A stretch of 64,000 nt of DNA from positions 1,488,001-1,552,000 of the forward strand of contig NZ_CP138918.1 in the NCBI RefSeq assembly GCF_047123305.1. The letters are read 5' to 3'. Numbering within the stretch: position 1 is the first letter of the stretch; each line of letters begins with the position of its first letter. Below are positions 26,969 through 35,946 of the stretch, piece by piece. The position numbers and the translations under genes are program-made. The stretch comes from Thalassobius sp047123305 (GTDB lineage Bacteria > Pseudomonadota > Alphaproteobacteria > Rhodobacterales > Rhodobacteraceae). The notes beneath the pieces are model-generated. The model ran no database searches. It was not told the DNA's origin and saw only the letters and a list, made by a program, of their open reading frames with translations.

Positions 26969-28933
26969 ATGCCTATCCAATTGTCACGTCGCGGTTTTCT
27001 GGGCGCTTCTGCCAGCGCTGGCCTGATTGCACTGCACCCGTTCTCGGCCCGTGCTGCGACGAATCAGGCGCATCTGCGCATCATGGAGACAACGGACCTG
27101 CACGTGCATGTCTTCCCCTATGACTACTATGCCGACAAGCCGCGTGACACGGTGGGTCTCAGCCGCGCTGCCTCGATTGTGGGTGATATCCGGGCTGAGG
27201 CAACCAACTCCATGCTGGTGGACAACGGCGACTTCCTGCAGGGCAACCCGATGGGCGATTACATCGCCTATGAGCGCGGCATGAAAGAAGGCGACAGCCA
27301 CCCCGTCATCACCGCGATGAACGCGCTTGGCTATGACGCGGCCACCGTGGGCAACCACGAATTCAACTACGGTCTCGACTTCCTGATGAAATCCGCCGCT
27401 GGCGCCAAGTTCCCGATCGTGCTGGCCAACGTTGCCAAAAACGCGGCCGGAAACATCCGCGACGATGAAACCCTGTTCAAACCCTATGCGCTGCTGGACC
27501 GCGAAATCACCGACGGCGCCGGCAACAAACATATGATCAAGGTCGGCATCATCGGTTTCACCCCGCCGCAGATCATGAACTGGGACCGCCGCCATCTGGA
27601 AGGCAACGTGGTCGCTCGCGATATCGTCGCGAGTGCTGAGGCCTATGTGCCGGAAATGAAAGAGGCCGGTGCCGATATCATCATTGCTCTGTCGCACTCG
27701 GGGATCGGGTCTGCAAATGCCACTGACGGGATGGAAAACGCCTCGGTTCCGCTGGCAGGGATCGATGGTGTGGATGCGGTGATGACCGGCCACAGCCACC
27801 TTGTCTTCCCTTCGCCGACCTACAAGGACTACGCCGCAGTGGACGTCGAAAAGGGCACCATCCACGGCAAACCAGCCGCAATGGGCGGGTTCTGGGGCAG
27901 CCACCTGGGTGTGATTGACCTGATGCTGGAACAAGAGGGCGGCGCATGGCGCGTTGTGACCTCGGCTTCTGAAGCACGCCCGATCTCGAAACGCAATGAG
28001 GACCGGTCGATCACCGCACTGGTCGGCGATGATGAAAACGTGCTGAACTCGGTGCGCAAGGACCACGAAGAGACCCTGGCCTATGTGCGCCGTGCGGTGG
28101 GCAAGACCGATGCGCCGCTGCACAGCTACTTTGCCCTCGTGGCGGATGACCCTTCGGTGCAGATCGTCTCAATCGCGCAGAAATGGTATGTTGAGGAAAT
28201 GCTGAAAGGCTCCGAGTACGCGGGTCTGCCGATCCTGTCGGCAGCTGCGCCGTTCAAGGCGGGTGGCCGCGGCGGACCGGAGTATTACACCGACGTGGCC
28301 GCGGGTGATGTGGCGATTAAAAACGTCGCTGACCTCTATCTGTACCCCAACACCGCCCGTGCGGTTCTGGTCACCGGCCAGCAGGTCAAAGACTGGCTGG
28401 AACGCTCCGCCGGTATCTTCAACCAGATCACCCCCGGTGGCGGCGATCAGGTGCTGCTGAACCCGTCCTTCCCCAGCTACAACTTCGATGTGATCGATGG
28501 GGTGGAATACCAGATCGACCTCAGCCAGCCGTCCAAGTTTGATCCCAAAGGCAATCTGCTGGATGCTTCGGCCAACCGGATTGTGAACCTGACCTATCAG
28601 GGCCAGCCGCTGGATATGGATCAGAAGTTCGTCATCGCCACCAACAACTACCGTGCCAGCGGCGGCGGCAGCTTCCCGGGCGCCAAGGGCGACACGATCA
28701 TTCTGGAAGCGCCGGACACCAACCGTGACGTCATCGTGCGCTATATCGTTGAACAGGGCACCATCAGCCCCTCCGCCGATGCCAACTGGCGCTTTGCCCC
28801 GATGCCCGGCACCTCGGTGCTGTTTGACACCGGCCCCAAGGCGGCAGGCTACGTCGACAGCGTGTCGGGGATGGAGATTACCCCGGCAGGCGAAGGCCCC
28901 GACGGGTTCTCGCGGTTCAAAATCGCGCTGTAA
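26969..28933 (+). CDS. cpdB: 2',3'-cyclic-nucleotide 2'-phosphodiesterase/3'-nucleotidase
   Basis: 654 residues. The N-terminus LSRRGFLGASASAGLIALHP is a twin-arginine signal, so the folded, metal-loaded enzyme is exported to the periplasm. The calcineurin-like metal site is visible as METTDLHVHVFPYD, LVDNGDFLQGNPMGD and TVGNHEFNYGLDFL, followed by VMTGHSHLVFP. The C-terminal 5'-nucleotidase domain binds the base (AAPFKAGGRGGPEYYT, RASGGGSFPG). It degrades extracellular cyclic and 3' nucleotides to release phosphate and nucleoside. E. coli CpdB uses Sec export, so the Tat signal is a difference. Own terminator; single gene. Confidence 0.95.
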   Translation: MPIQLSRRGFLGASASAGLIALHPFSARAATNQAHLRIMETTDLHVHVFPYDYYADKPRDTVGLSRAASIVGDIRAEATNSMLVDNGDFLQGNPMGDYIAYERGMKEGDSHPVITAMNALGYDAATVGNHEFNYGLDFLMKSAAGAKFPIVLANVAKNAAGNIRDDETLFKPYALLDREITDGAGNKHMIKVGIIGFTPPQIMNWDRRHLEGNVVARDIVASAEAYVPEMKEAGADIIIALSHSGIGSANATDGMENASVPLAGIDGVDAVMTGHSHLVFPSPTYKDYAAVDVEKGTIHGKPAAMGGFWGSHLGVIDLMLEQEGGAWRVVTSASEARPISKRNEDRSITALVGDDENVLNSVRKDHEETLAYVRRAVGKTDAPLHSYFALVADDPSVQIVSIAQKWYVEEMLKGSEYAGLPILSAAAPFKAGGRGGPEYYTDVAAGDVAIKNVADLYLYPNTARAVLVTGQQVKDWLERSAGIFNQITPGGGDQVLLNPSFPSYNFDVIDGVEYQIDLSQPSKFDPKGNLLDASANRIVNLTYQGQPLDMDQKFVIATNNYRASGGGSFPGAKGDTIILEAPDTNRDVIVRYIVEQGTISPSADANWRFAPMPGTSVLFDTGPKAAGYVDSVSGMEITPAGEGPDGFSRFKIAL

Positions 28934-28956
28934 GGCGGGATCGAACTAGTCAGAGA

Positions 28957-28984
28957 AGGGCTGCCATTCCGGCGGCCCTTTTTG
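28957..28984 (+). terminator. Rho-independent terminator of cpdB
   Basis: AGGGCTGCC, ATTCC, GGCGGCCCT, then TTTT: a 9-bp stem with one G-T pair, 24 bases past the stop. Confidence 0.85.
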
Positions 28985-29285
28985 CATTTGGCAACATTTT
29001 CCCCAAGCAGCTTTGGTCGAATTGGGAAACCACAGCGACCGAACCGAGGGGCGAAGCGCAACGCCCGCGCCGTTTTGCCAGAGGCAAACCTTTGGTTTGA
29101 CGGGGCGGTTCGGGCGCTGGCCCGGCTATGCCGGGCAAAATTGCTTCGATTGAGAGCAAAAGATAGTTCAGCCATTGTGCAAGAAGGCCGATTTCAAAAG
29201 ACGGGTAGATGTCGTTGTACAAAAGGGCAGCAAGCCCTCCGGTGCTGTCTATGCGCGCATCCTAATTGCTTCGCTTACTCTCGCA
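28985..29285. other. 301-base gap between convergent cpdB and XRE genes
   Basis: No convincing gene. It contains a GCCCGGC-TAT-GCCGGGC stem at 29120-29136. A short AGGGC-TTGCT-GCCCT stem at 29224-29238, followed on the minus strand by TTTTGT, may be a weak terminator for the leftward regulator. Confidence 0.5.
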
Positions 29286-30062
29286 CTACCGCCCATAGGC
29301 GGCCAGCAGGCAGGCTTCGGTGGTCTCATCGACAGGGATCATCAGCTCCACCTCCAGCCCCTCGATCGCCGCCTCATGGGTCGAGGCCAACTGGCCAACA
29401 AGGCTCGACATCTGCAATTGCACCCCCTCCGGCCCCGCCAGCACCGCCGGTATATAGGGCGGCACCTCAGCCCCACCGGTCAACCGCTCGGCGACACCCG
29501 CAAACCGGCCTTCAGCCCGCGCTTTGGCAAACAGCGCCGCCATAGGCGCGGACCGCGCCGCCGCCGCCTGCATACGGAAGTAGAAGATCATCGCCACCTC
29601 TTCCCAGTTCTGCACCCGACTGAAAAAGGCCTCTGACAAAAACACCTCATACATCGACACCGGCGCATTGTTGCTGGCGGCAAAGCCTTCCAGCATGGCC
29701 CAGCCCGGTGCATTGGCCCGCAGAATGGTCCAGTCGTGATCCATCACATAGCCGGGAAACGGCCAGTGCCGCAGCGCCCGCAGCTCCAGCATATCCAGCA
29801 CCGCCTTGACCTGATCGCTGTCAAAATCCGCCCGACGGTACGGGTTACGCCCCGACACGGCATCAAACAGCGCGGCGCGCTGGGTCAGCGACAGCTCCAG
29901 CCCCGTGGCCAGCCGCCCGACAAACTCGACCGAGGGCTGTGACCGTCCGGTCTCTAGAAAGGACACATGCCGCTGGGTGGTGCCGATCTCTCCGGCCAGA
30001 TCCAGCTGCGACAGGCCCAGCTCCGCCCGCATCGTCTTTAGTGCCGCGCCAAATGTGTTCAT
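29286..30062 (-). CDS. XRE-family regulator with MmyB-like ligand domain
   Basis: 258 residues from the ATG at 30062. Residues 1-65 are a Cro/C1 helix-turn-helix: LKTMRAELGLSQLDLAGEIG then TQRHVSFLETGRSQPS. The rest matches the MmyB-like ligand-binding domain, a PAS-like pocket in which fatty acids have been seen in a relative (HWPFPGYVMDHDWTILRANA). The family tends to control the divergent enzyme gene; here the divergent gene is the MAPEG protein 111 bases away, a plausible target. This regulation is inferred from geometry only. Confidence 0.9.
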   Translation of the reverse strand: MNTFGAALKTMRAELGLSQLDLAGEIGTTQRHVSFLETGRSQPSVEFVGRLATGLELSLTQRAALFDAVSGRNPYRRADFDSDQVKAVLDMLELRALRHWPFPGYVMDHDWTILRANAPGWAMLEGFAASNNAPVSMYEVFLSEAFFSRVQNWEEVAMIFYFRMQAAAARSAPMAALFAKARAEGRFAGVAERLTGGAEVPPYIPAVLAGPEGVQLQMSSLVGQLASTHEAAIEGLEVELMIPVDETTEACLLAAYGR

Positions 30063-30173
30063 CTCAGATCCCCTCAACCAGCCCGATCCCGCCTCATTCC
30101 CTCCAAGGGAATTGAGCGTATTCCTTGCCTGCCATAGCTCTACCCTCAAAGCAAATCACGAGGAGTTTGACAC

Positions 30174-30563
30174 ATGCTGACGATGATCGACTGGCTGCTC
30201 TTGGGCACCGTTCTCTACCTGCTCACCGCCTATCTGCCCTCTCTGTTCCTGATCTCAGGGATCGGGATCGGCGGCTACTTCGGCAGCCGCGACCAAGAGC
30301 CCGAGCACGGCCCAATGCATGGCCGCGCCAACCGCGCCCACCGCAATTTTGCGGAAAACTATCCGGTCTTTATGGGGCTTGGCATTCTGGCCATCGTCGC
30401 CGGCGCCGAGGCCAGCCCGATGGCGCTGACAGGGGCGATGATCTTTGTCCTTGCCCGCATCATTTACCTGCCGCTCTACCTCTATGCGGTGCCGGTGGCG
30501 CGTTCCGCAGCCTTCACCGTTGGCTGGGTCGGCATGTTGATGATGGGCTTTGCCCTGCTCTAA
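30174..30563 (+). CDS. MAPEG family membrane protein
   Basis: 129 residues with four hydrophobic helices. GRANRAHRNFAENYPVFMG holds the R-x-x-x-x-x-x-N-x-x-E pattern of the MAPEG superfamily (membrane-associated eicosanoid and glutathione metabolism). LARIIYLPLYLYAVPVARS is the conserved later helix. Bacterial members include glutathione transferases and peroxidases, but many are untested. It is divergent from the XRE/MmyB regulator and stands alone. Start ATG 30174 follows GAGGAG. Confidence 0.9.
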   Translation: MLTMIDWLLLGTVLYLLTAYLPSLFLISGIGIGGYFGSRDQEPEHGPMHGRANRAHRNFAENYPVFMGLGILAIVAGAEASPMALTGAMIFVLARIIYLPLYLYAVPVARSAAFTVGWVGMLMMGFALL

Positions 30564-30701
30564 GCCGCAACCCGACCGCAGCCATAACCCATCTTGCCAA
30601 AGCGGCCGAGGCCCCCTAGCCTCGCCGCAACTGATGGAGGGTGTCGTGGACCAGTAACAGCAACAATCCGTTTTGAATGACCTCTCAACTGGAGTGCTGT
30701 T

Positions 30702-31361
30702 ATGCCTGCTTTCCTCGACGCGCATCTGCGCCATCCCATCCTGCTGCCAGACGGGCAGCCCTATCCCAATACGGTCTGGCTTAATCAGGTGATCGACCAC
30801 CCGAATATCGCGGTGGGGGACTTCACCTATTACAATGATTTTGAGCCGGTCACCGACCACGCGGCCCGCATTGCGCCCTACCTCTATCCAAACGCGCCCG
30901 AGCGTCTGACCATTGGCAAGTTCGGCCAATTCGCCCACGGCACCCGTTTCATCACTGCCTCAGCCGATCACCCGAAGGCCTGGTTCACCAGCTACCCCTT
31001 TGCCGTGTTCAACCACGATTGCATGGATCTGTTCGCAGAAGAGTTTGCCAAGGGCGGCGATACCGTGATTGGCCATGATGTCTGGATCGGTCACGGCGCC
31101 ATGGTGCTACCCGGTGTCACCGTCGGCCATGGGGCCATCATCGGGGCAGGGGCGGTGGTCAGCCGCGATGTGCCGGACTATGCCGTGGTGGCCGGAAACC
31201 CCGCCCGCGTGGTTCGCATGCGCTTTGCACCCGAGGTCATTGCGCTGCTGCTGCAACTGGCATGGTGGCACCGCGAGGTTGAGGAGATCCAGCGCCTGCT
31301 GCCGCTGCTGGCCTCGGCGGATATCACGGCGCTGGAGGCGGCGGTCTGCGCCAGCCCCTAG
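30702..31361 (+). CDS. CatB-related O-acetyltransferase (left-handed beta helix)
   Basis: 219 residues. Hexapeptide repeats form the beta helix: VIGHDVWIGHGAMVLPGVTVG then HGAIIGAGAVVSRDV (each in part), followed by VVAGNPARVVR, the acetyl-CoA-proximal signature of the xenobiotic acetyltransferase group. The loop FITASADHPKAW lies where the catalytic His is expected. Relatives acetylate chloramphenicol, streptogramins or sugars. In chromosomes of this kind the natural substrate is usually unknown; resistance cannot be concluded. It ends three bases from the convergent sensor kinase gene. Confidence 0.9.
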   Translation: MPAFLDAHLRHPILLPDGQPYPNTVWLNQVIDHPNIAVGDFTYYNDFEPVTDHAARIAPYLYPNAPERLTIGKFGQFAHGTRFITASADHPKAWFTSYPFAVFNHDCMDLFAEEFAKGGDTVIGHDVWIGHGAMVLPGVTVGHGAIIGAGAVVSRDVPDYAVVAGNPARVVRMRFAPEVIALLLQLAWWHREVEEIQRLLPLLASADITALEAAVCASP

Positions 31362-31364
31362 CGC

Positions 31365-32660
31365 TCAGCACTTCGGCAACAACAGGGTGATGGTGGTCCC
31401 GACACCTTCTTGGGACACCACATCCAACAGCCCGTTAGACTGCGAGATGAAATGCTGCACCATCGGCAGACCCAAGCCGGTGCCCTTACCCTCGGCCTTG
31501 GTGGTGAAGAAGGGTTTGAACGCCTGCTCGCGCAGCTCTTTAGACATGCCCGCGCCGCTGTCAGAAACGTCAATCGCGATATAGTCCCCTGTGACCGTCC
31601 GCAGGGTGTCATAGGGGCTGTCGGCCCCGCCGGTCACGTTATGGGCATGCATCACAATCTGTCCTCTGCCCCCCATCGCATCGCGGGCGTTGAAGGCCAG
31701 GTTGACCAGCGCATCTTCGAGATGGCTGGGATCGATACGGGCGCTCCACAGATCTGGCGCAACGTCAAAGCGGATTTCAGTGGCCGCCCCCAGCGCATAG
31801 GCCAGCATGGGCGAGAGGTCCGACAGCAGGCCGGACAGGTTGGTGCGGGTTGCTTCGGCATCACCAAGGCTGGAATAGTCCAGCAGCCGGTGGGTGAACT
31901 CACTGCCACGTCGCGCTGCCTTCAGGATCACCGCTTTCAGCTCCCGGTCGGTCTCGCTGTCGCAGTCCAGCAGCTGCACCGCACTTTCAATCGCCGCCAG
32001 CAGGTTCTTAAAGTCATGCGCTGCACCACCGGTGACAAGGGTCAGGGTCTCGGCCCGCTGCGACTTGCGCAGCGCCTGCGCAGCCCGCTTGTGTTCGGTC
32101 ATGTCATAGACGCAGGCGCGGATCAGGTTCTTTGACTGGGTCGGCAGCAGCGTCAATGACACCTCACAGTCCTGCTCATTTCCTTTTGGGTCCAGATGCA
32201 GCCATTCGAACTTGGGGTTTTCACCCGCCATAGCACGGTCCAGATAGCTTTGCGCCACAGACACCGAGGGCATGCCGTTCGGCTGCACGGCGGGGCTAAA
32301 ATCCCAGGGATGGCGTTTGTTGACGATCTGCTCCCGGGGCAGGCCATGCAATTTCTCCGCCGCCGGATTGGCCTCCACATAGAGACCGGTCTGAGCATCG
32401 ATAATGGCAATCGCTTCGGGGGCCTGTTCAATCAGCACCCGAAACCGTGCCTCACTGCGCAGCAGCCGTTCCTCAGCGGTTTTGCGTTGCGACCGTTCCG
32501 CGGTCAGCGTCGTGGCACTCGGGAGCATCCGCCGCAACAGCAAAGCCAGCCCCGCAAGGGCGCCGGCGGCGAGGATCAAAACAACAATCGGGTCACCCAA
32601 ATTCAACAAATGCGCCCCCATCTCACCCACGTGGTGGGCTTGGTCTCCTTCGTGCAGCAT
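31365..32660 (-). CDS. PAS-domain sensor histidine kinase, orphan
   Basis: 431 residues. One N-terminal membrane helix (IVVLILAAGALAGLALLLR) is followed by a PAS domain (APEAIAIIDAQTGLYVEANPAA). The phospho-acceptor box is GGAAHDFKNLLAAIESAV, of the AHDFxNLL class. The ATPase domain shows the N box NLAFNARDAMGGRG, DSGAGMS (G1) and GKGTGLGLPMV (G2). No receiver domain is fused and no response-regulator gene is near, so its partner must be elsewhere. An alternative ATG at 32621 would remove 13 residues. The sensed signal is unknown. Confidence 0.92.
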   Translation of the reverse strand: MLHEGDQAHHVGEMGAHLLNLGDPIVVLILAAGALAGLALLLRRMLPSATTLTAERSQRKTAEERLLRSEARFRVLIEQAPEAIAIIDAQTGLYVEANPAAEKLHGLPREQIVNKRHPWDFSPAVQPNGMPSVSVAQSYLDRAMAGENPKFEWLHLDPKGNEQDCEVSLTLLPTQSKNLIRACVYDMTEHKRAAQALRKSQRAETLTLVTGGAAHDFKNLLAAIESAVQLLDCDSETDRELKAVILKAARRGSEFTHRLLDYSSLGDAEATRTNLSGLLSDLSPMLAYALGAATEIRFDVAPDLWSARIDPSHLEDALVNLAFNARDAMGGRGQIVMHAHNVTGGADSPYDTLRTVTGDYIAIDVSDSGAGMSKELREQAFKPFFTTKAEGKGTGLGLPMVQHFISQSNGLLDVVSQEGVGTTITLLLPKC

Positions 32661-32866
32661 TCAGGCCAAATGCCGTCCTGCGCTAACATTCTGCCCACTG
32701 AATGCGATTCGCCAAAGCACCTGCCTTCGGACCGGAGGCTGCGGGGAACCACCAGGGATTCAGCCCGCACAAATGCCCCGTCTATTTCTGCAAAGGAATT
32801 GTTCCTGAAATCGCGCAAATTGCCCTTGATCTCCGGACGTGGCTGCCATAATCAAACGACCAGCGT

Positions 32867-32942
32867 AGGGGTATAGCTCAGTTGGTAGAGCGACGGTCTC
32901 CAAAACCGTAGGTCCCGGGTTCGAGCCCTGGTGCCCCTGCCA
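32867..32942 (+). tRNA. tRNA-Trp (anticodon CCA)
   Basis: 76 bases with encoded 3' CCA. The acceptor stem pairs AGGGGTA with TGCCCCT; the anticodon arm is ACGGT, CTCCAAA, ACCGT, giving anticodon CCA; the T loop is GGTTCGAGC. In many alphaproteobacteria this gene sits between tuf and secE-nusG; here tuf is 8 kb away and secE is absent. Confidence 0.97.
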
Positions 32943-33049
32943 TTTCCCATAAATTTCGATCTGTTCATTGGTGCAAGCCTTCTTGCGTCTGTGGCACCGG
33001 CCCCCGTGTCCGGGGGCCAAAGCTTCGCTATGGGCGGAGTCGGATCTGC

Positions 33050-34456
33050 TCAGCTGGGATCAGGAAGGCTGGCGTAGATCGCCTGCACCACCGGCACGAT
33101 GTCCTGTTCGAAACGCGCGGACCCATGCATCAGTCCTGTGCGCACAATCACCGCGTTTTTCGACGGGATCACAAAGATAAACTGTCCCTCATTGCCAAAC
33201 AGGTAGGTCACGTCAGAAGGCAGGCCGGGCAGGGCGCTTTGATCTTGGTTCAGGAACCAATGGGATCCGTAGCGTGGATCGCTGCCCAACGCGGGTTGAC
33301 GGGTGTAGTCAACCCAGCCCGCGGGCAGGATCCGCTGGCCCTGCCAGAGGCCGTCCTGCAGATAAAGCTGACCAAAGCGGGCATAGTCACGCGGGGTGGC
33401 ATAGACATAGGATGAGGCCACAAACACCCCTGCTGCATCGGGTTCAAACACCGCGCTATCCATGCCGATCTGACTGAACAGGCGCTCTTGTGGGTAATGC
33501 AGGTAGCCCGTGTCGCCCGCCGCACCCTGCAGCCGGTCGCGCAGCACATGGGACAGGATATTGGAACTGCCACTGGAATAGCGGGAGACCGTGCCGGGCG
33601 CGTGCTCCAGCGGCATCGCGGCGGCAAAACCTGCCATATCCGCCGGTCCAAACAGCATGGTTGCTACGTCCGAAGCATTCTCGGCGCTGTAGAGCTCATT
33701 GAACTGCAGCCCGGATCCCATGTGCAGCAACTGGCCCACCGTGATCTCGGCCCTTGGGTCGCCGCCCCGCCATTGCGGCATCAGCTGCTTGTCCGACAGG
33801 CTCAACGTGCCATCGCCCACCGCAATGCCAATCAGCGCCTGCATCACCCCCTTGGCCATCGACCAGCTGAGCTGTGGCGTGTCCTTGTCAAATCCCTGTC
33901 GATACTGTTCGGCAATGATTGCACCGTTCTGCACTACTACCGCGCCACGCCCGATCAGCGGATCACCGTCCTGACTGTCGGGAAAGAATGCCGCAAGGGC
34001 CTGCTGCACCTCCGGCTGCGGTGCCTCGGGATAGGGCTGTGCCTGCGTCCCCCGCGCCGCCGTTCCCTGTGCTGCCATTCCCTGTGCGGGTGGGGCCAGA
34101 ACGGGCAGGGCCGTGCCATCGTTCACCGTGCAGCCAAACCCCTCACGAAACCAGGCCGTCCGCGCACCCATGCCAAATAGGTGGCCCCGCACCGACCGGC
34201 TGTTGCGGTCCAGGGTCAGCTCCACCTGATGCAGCATGTCATCGACCCCAAAGAAACTGTCCGCCACCACCTGATCAAAGTCGCGCCCCGCCACAAACAC
34301 CTCTGAACATGCCAGCTTCACCGTATACCCCACGCCAATGCCGGCCTGCGCCTCCAGCGCCGCCTGATCCTGTTGCGTGGAGGTTGCCATTGCGGCCGAG
34401 GCCGTTGTTGCGGCCAGCAGCCCGCCATAGGCCCATTGCTTCATCTGCGTCTTCAT
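33050..34456 (-). CDS. Exported serine hydrolase (beta-lactamase/CubicO family) with extra N-terminal domain
   Basis: 468 residues. WAYGGLLAATTASAAMA is a signal peptide. Residues 30-115 form a small unnamed domain (YTVKLACSEVFVAGRDFD) joined by a low-complexity linker (GMAAQGTAARGTQAQP) to a class C beta-lactamase-like domain. The catalytic S-x-x-K is SWSMAKGVMQAL; the Tyr motif reads RYSSGSSN rather than the strict YxN; FGNEGQFIFV is near the third motif. Many such proteins are esterases or D-amino-acid peptidases, not lactamases. It is divergent from a LysR gene. Confidence 0.9.
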   Translation of the reverse strand: MKTQMKQWAYGGLLAATTASAAMATSTQQDQAALEAQAGIGVGYTVKLACSEVFVAGRDFDQVVADSFFGVDDMLHQVELTLDRNSRSVRGHLFGMGARTAWFREGFGCTVNDGTALPVLAPPAQGMAAQGTAARGTQAQPYPEAPQPEVQQALAAFFPDSQDGDPLIGRGAVVVQNGAIIAEQYRQGFDKDTPQLSWSMAKGVMQALIGIAVGDGTLSLSDKQLMPQWRGGDPRAEITVGQLLHMGSGLQFNELYSAENASDVATMLFGPADMAGFAAAMPLEHAPGTVSRYSSGSSNILSHVLRDRLQGAAGDTGYLHYPQERLFSQIGMDSAVFEPDAAGVFVASSYVYATPRDYARFGQLYLQDGLWQGQRILPAGWVDYTRQPALGSDPRYGSHWFLNQDQSALPGLPSDVTYLFGNEGQFIFVIPSKNAVIVRTGLMHGSARFEQDIVPVVQAIYASLPDPS

Positions 34457-34580
34457 CGTTCCATCCTCTTTTTGCTGCCGCCGCCCAACGCGCCGGGTTG
34501 ATTGAGAGGTAGCGGTTGCCTTTGTATGACGGAAATGCATAGAAATCATTCATCACATATCGATCATGCATGGATGGCAG

Positions 34581-35525
34581 ATGCGTACCGTTTCCCTTGA
34601 AGGGCTGGACCTCAATCTGATGCTGGCGCTGCACTGGCTGCTGGCGGAACAGGGGGTCACCGCCGCCGCCGCCCGTCTGGGGCTGTCGCAACCGGCCACC
34701 AGCCGCACCCTGGCCCGACTGCGGGATCTGTTTGACGACCCGCTGCTGATTCAGACCGGCCGCAACATGTCCCTCAGCCCCAAGGCAGAACGGCTCAAAC
34801 CGCAGGTCGCCCGCGCCATTGCCGAAATGCGCCGGGTGATGAGCGCCGCCGAAGAGCTGGAGCTTGCCGCCCAGACGGGTGCCATCCGCATTGCCTGTTC
34901 GGATCATTGGGGGGCATTGATCGCGGCCAAATGGATCCAACGGGTGAGGCCGCACGCGCCCCAACTTGAACTGGATCTGGTTGAGATTGACGACAGTGTC
35001 ATCCCCGCGCTGATCGCCGGTCGGGTGGATTTTGCGCTGGTGCCGGATGTGGCGACGCTTGAGTTGCCCGCGCATCTCAACACCGATCAGTTTGTCTTCC
35101 GCCCGATATACCGCGATCGCTATGTCTGCGCCCTGCGCGCGGACCATCCGCTGGCGGCGCAGGCGCTGACGCTTGGGCACTATCTGGATATGGCGCATAT
35201 TCTGGTGAACCCACGTCAGGCGCAGACCGGCGTGGTCGACAGGCTGCTGCACCAACAGGGCAAAACACGCAGGATCACCTATCGCGCCGCGCAGTTCTTC
35301 ACCGCGTTGGAGATCCTGCAACAAACCAATTGCCTGCTGACCGCCCCGCAAAGCCTGTTTCTGACCCGTGCCGAAAACCTCCGGCTACTGACCCCGCCCC
35401 TCGCGATCCCCGATTTCACCGTCAATGTCGCCTGGCATCCGAACTGGAGCCACGGCCAGCTGCACGGCTGGCTGCGTGCGGCGTTGTTTTCGGATCAGGA
35501 CTGGGGGGAAACCCCCGCTCTTTAG
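34581..35525 (+). CDS. LysR-family transcriptional regulator
   Basis: 314 residues from ATG 34581 (GGATGG upstream); ATG 34566 is also in frame. The N-terminal winged helix reads LDLNLMLALHWLLAEQGVTA, then ARLGLSQPATSRTLARLRDL. The effector domain (GAIRIACSDHWGALIAAKW, VDFALVPDV) resembles the NodD/ LinR-like LysR branch. It is divergent from the serine hydrolase gene with a gap of about 125 bases, the same geometry as ampR-ampC, so control of that gene is likely. The effector is unknown. Confidence 0.92.
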   Translation: MRTVSLEGLDLNLMLALHWLLAEQGVTAAAARLGLSQPATSRTLARLRDLFDDPLLIQTGRNMSLSPKAERLKPQVARAIAEMRRVMSAAEELELAAQTGAIRIACSDHWGALIAAKWIQRVRPHAPQLELDLVEIDDSVIPALIAGRVDFALVPDVATLELPAHLNTDQFVFRPIYRDRYVCALRADHPLAAQALTLGHYLDMAHILVNPRQAQTGVVDRLLHQQGKTRRITYRAAQFFTALEILQQTNCLLTAPQSLFLTRAENLRLLTPPLAIPDFTVNVAWHPNWSHGQLHGWLRAALFSDQDWGETPAL

Positions 35526-35946
35526 CCGCGCATTTACCCCTGTTTGCGCTCACAAAACCCTCACAGATAGGCACCGGATCGCGAGGCAAAAGAGCCTCTA
35601 TGTGAACGTGCTGAAACATCCTGACAGGATGGGCGGTTTCACGTTTATGTGTCGTAAAAATCTTCATCTTTTTTCCCGCATTCCACTCACAAAAATCGGC
35701 ATTTTGCCCACCATGTCGTGAGGGTTAACTCATTGAAAATGCAGCCTGCACATCGGGTGTGCAGGGCTGAACAGGGGCCTGTCATCAAGGGGCTAATTTC
35801 AACTCAGAACGGCGTGATTTTTCGTGACCGATTGCGGCCCTTCAAACAAAAAATTCGGCCCTTAGATCGTTTGGTGTCAGCAAGACAGCTGGCGCAACAA
35901 ACAGATCAGCTCCCCTGATCGACACACCCTGACTTAGGAGAAAAAA
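35526..35946. other. 421-base AT-richer gap with one strong hairpin
   Basis: No convincing protein gene. CCTGCACA, TCGGG, TGTGCAGG forms a perfect 8-bp stem at 35745-35765. A short near-repeat CGGCCCTT occurs at about 35835 and 35855. The right end holds the promoter of the small secreted protein. A small RNA gene is possible but not shown. Confidence 0.5.
35745..35765. repeat. 8-bp perfect hairpin in long intergenic gap
   Basis: CCTGCACA-TCGGG-TGTGCAGG. No T-run follows, so it is not a typical terminator. Confidence 0.5.

Noticed and set aside
28849..29175. Minus-strand frame of about 108 codons downstream of cpdB
   Set aside because: It runs through the cpdB terminator and the 3' end of cpdB, and has an Arg/Ser-rich composition without similarity.
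30702..31361. CatB-like gene as a chloramphenicol or streptogramin resistance gene
   Set aside because: The family includes many non-resistance acetyltransferases, and no mobile element or other resistance gene is near.
35718..35918. 66-codon plus-strand frame in the long gap before the small secreted protein
   Set aside because: No ribosome site, no codon bias and overlap with the hairpin at 35745; considered non-coding.
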